A DNA stretch of 5,152 nt from DYGX01 sp035325905 (GTDB taxonomy: Bacteria > Chloroflexota > Anaerolineae > Aggregatilineales > Aggregatilineaceae), in contig DAOKYY010000151.1 in NCBI GenBank assembly GCA_035325905.1, positions 1 to 5,152 of the forward strand, in the 5' to 3' direction. Of the stretch, positions 4,913-5,152 are shown in pieces. Position 1 is the first letter of the stretch. Each line of letters opens with the position of its first letter. A model generated the notes under the pieces. That model saw only the letters and a program-made list of their open reading frames with translations, did no database searches and had not been told where the DNA came from. The position numbers and the translations under genes were made by a program.

Positions 4913-4937
4913 GTGGAGCTCGCGCCCGCGCGCGTGC
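4913..4937 (+). repeat. GC-rich 67-bp-period repeat, copy 3
   Basis: An exact 25-bp copy of 4846-4870. With the following CAC (to 4940) it can fold into an imperfect hairpin with GTGG/CCAC ends and a GC-rich stem. No fourth copy appears at 4988, where the period would place it. Confidence 0.85.
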
Positions 4938-4945
4938 CACAGAAG

Positions 4946-4983
4946 AACTATGCAAACTGGAAAGTTTTCCAAAACGCATAGTT
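4946..4983. repeat. 38-bp cruciform-like interrupted palindrome
   Basis: The outer arms AACTATGC / GCATAGTT (8 bp) and inner arms TGGAAA / TTTCCA (6 bp) are separated on both sides by AAAC, which forms a symmetric internal loop. The central two bases are GT. The arrangement of outer stem, symmetric bulge and inner stem resembles a folded single-strand recombination site or a protein-binding stem-loop. It is notably AT-richer than its surroundings. Confidence 0.75.
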
Positions 4984-5002
4984 TTTGCCACCTACCCGAC
5001 CA

Positions 5003-5042
5003 GGCGCAGCGCCACAAACGCGACCAGCATGAGCGCTGCGCC
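5003..5042. repeat. Stem-loop with 10-bp perfect arms and 20-nt loop
   Basis: GGCGCAGCGC (5003-5012) and GCGCTGCGCC (5033-5042) are exact reverse complements. Nearby, ACAAACG is repeated directly (5014-5020 and 5051-5057), and ACCAG/CTGGT occur in inverted orientation around the stem. There is no T-tract on either side, so it is not an intrinsic terminator. Confidence 0.6.
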
Positions 5043-5063
5043 CGCGGCCTACAAACGAGCTGG

Positions 5064-5092
5064 TTGCACGCGCTCCGAAACGGTGCTACACT
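5064..5092 (+). promoter_or_regulatory. Predicted rightward sigma70-type promoter
   Basis: TTGCAC (5064-5069), a 17-bp spacer and TACACT (5087-5092), with an extended -10 TGC at 5084-5086, give a good consensus match in an otherwise GC-rich context. The layout is the same as for the recombinase promoter. Transcription would start around 5099, directly ahead of the hairpin at 5110-5137, and run out of the window to the right. Its gene is not visible. Confidence 0.45.
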
Positions 5093-5100
5093 GTGACCAC

Positions 5101-5137
5101 ATAACAAAACGCCCGCGGTGCTGTCAACACCCGGGCG
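5101..5137 (-). terminator. Hairpin with T-tract on the minus strand; possible intrinsic terminator
   Basis: CGCCCG-C-GGTG and CACC-CGGGCG pair as a 10-bp GC-rich stem with one bulged C and a 7-nt loop (5110-5137). Read on the minus strand it is followed by TTTTGTTAT (5109 down to 5101), a short T-rich tail that fits an intrinsic terminator for a leftward gene beyond the right edge. On the + strand there is no T-tract, and the hairpin would instead sit at the 5' end of a transcript from the promoter at 5064-5092, as a possible leader structure. Confidence 0.45.
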
Positions 5138-5152
5138 CCTGGCAAGGCCGGG

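Larger units (their letters stand above)
4459..5152. other. Non-coding region dense in palindromes and direct repeats
   Basis: About 690 bp without a convincing gene. Short open frames here lack ribosome binding sites and run through palindromes. The first ~120 bp (4459-4578) hold little: a direct repeat TTGGCTA at 4451-4457 and 4466-4472, and a 5-bp-arm hairpin ACATT/AATGT at 4551-4565. From 4579 the region is highly structured: tiled palindromes to 4777, a 67-bp-period array to ~4937, a cruciform, a stem-loop, a promoter and a final hairpin. The hexamer AGGGTT or its complement recurs at 4462, 4611, 4675, 4695, 4726 and 4744. Together this suggests an origin, recombination site or structured RNA of the element rather than decayed coding DNA. 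Confidence 0.7.

Noticed and set aside
4780..4983. CRISPR array (three similar repeats at constant spacing)
   Set aside because: Only three copies, the first degenerate. The spacers are palindromic or tandem-repetitive rather than unique foreign-like sequence, and no cas gene is present.
4832..5107. Minus-strand 91-aa and plus-strand 63-aa open frames in the repeat region
   Set aside because: They run through GC-rich repeats and palindromes, lack convincing ribosome binding sites and have no recognisable protein features; treated as chance frames.
4459..5152. tRNA gene serving as the integration target
   Set aside because: No cloverleaf, T-arm GTTCRA sequence or acceptor-like stem was found on either strand.

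Overview
The window is GC-rich, densely packed and reads almost entirely on the + strand. It looks like the replication and integration end of a mobile element (integrated element or plasmid) rather than core chromosome. Gene content supports this: an archaeo-eukaryotic-type primase-polymerase (Prim-Pol) with DNA-binding winged helices, a Spo11/topoisomerase VI A-like Toprim protein, small coupled accessory ORFs and a tyrosine recombinase. No housekeeping gene is visible. The recombinase and Prim-Pol resemble proteins I associate with elements of Chloroflexota, but host assignment is a low-confidence inference; no rRNA, tRNA or host marker is present.

Layout. Positions 1-1394 hold the C-terminal part of a Prim-Pol replication protein whose N-terminus lies outside the window. 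A 177-bp gap (1395-1571) contains a perfect 15-bp inverted repeat (1490-1504 / 1537-1551). A tightly spaced gene string follows: a 63-aa ORF (1572-1763), a 426-aa TopoVI-A/Spo11-like Toprim protein (1780-3060), a 91-aa basic ORF (3047-3322, 14-nt overlap) and a possible 54-aa ORF (3319-3483, ATGA overlap). A good sigma70-type promoter (3452-3481) inside the last of these drives the tyrosine recombinase (3529-4458).

The remaining ~690 bp (4459-5152) contains no convincing gene and is the most striking part. Positions 4583-4777 are tiled almost end to end by palindromes of 11-28 bp, several of them perfect. The outer two palindromes belong to a 38-bp inverted repeat (4579-4616 / 4744-4781) whose internal differences are partly compensatory. 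Next comes an array of three GC-rich repeats spaced exactly 67 bp apart (cores at 4787, 4854 and 4921), alternating with a tandem 10-mer repeat, a perfect 22-bp palindrome and a 38-bp cruciform. A 10-bp-arm stem-loop (5003-5042), a rightward promoter (5064-5092) and a compact hairpin (5110-5137) close the window; the hairpin could be a terminator for a leftward gene beyond the edge.

How the parts may work together (inference): Prim-Pol would prime and copy element DNA, with its winged helices or another element protein recognising repeats. The palindrome field is a candidate origin, a folded single-stranded priming or recombination site, or a multi-hairpin RNA. The TopoVI-A-like protein would cut, relax or otherwise process DNA, and the recombinase would integrate or resolve the element.
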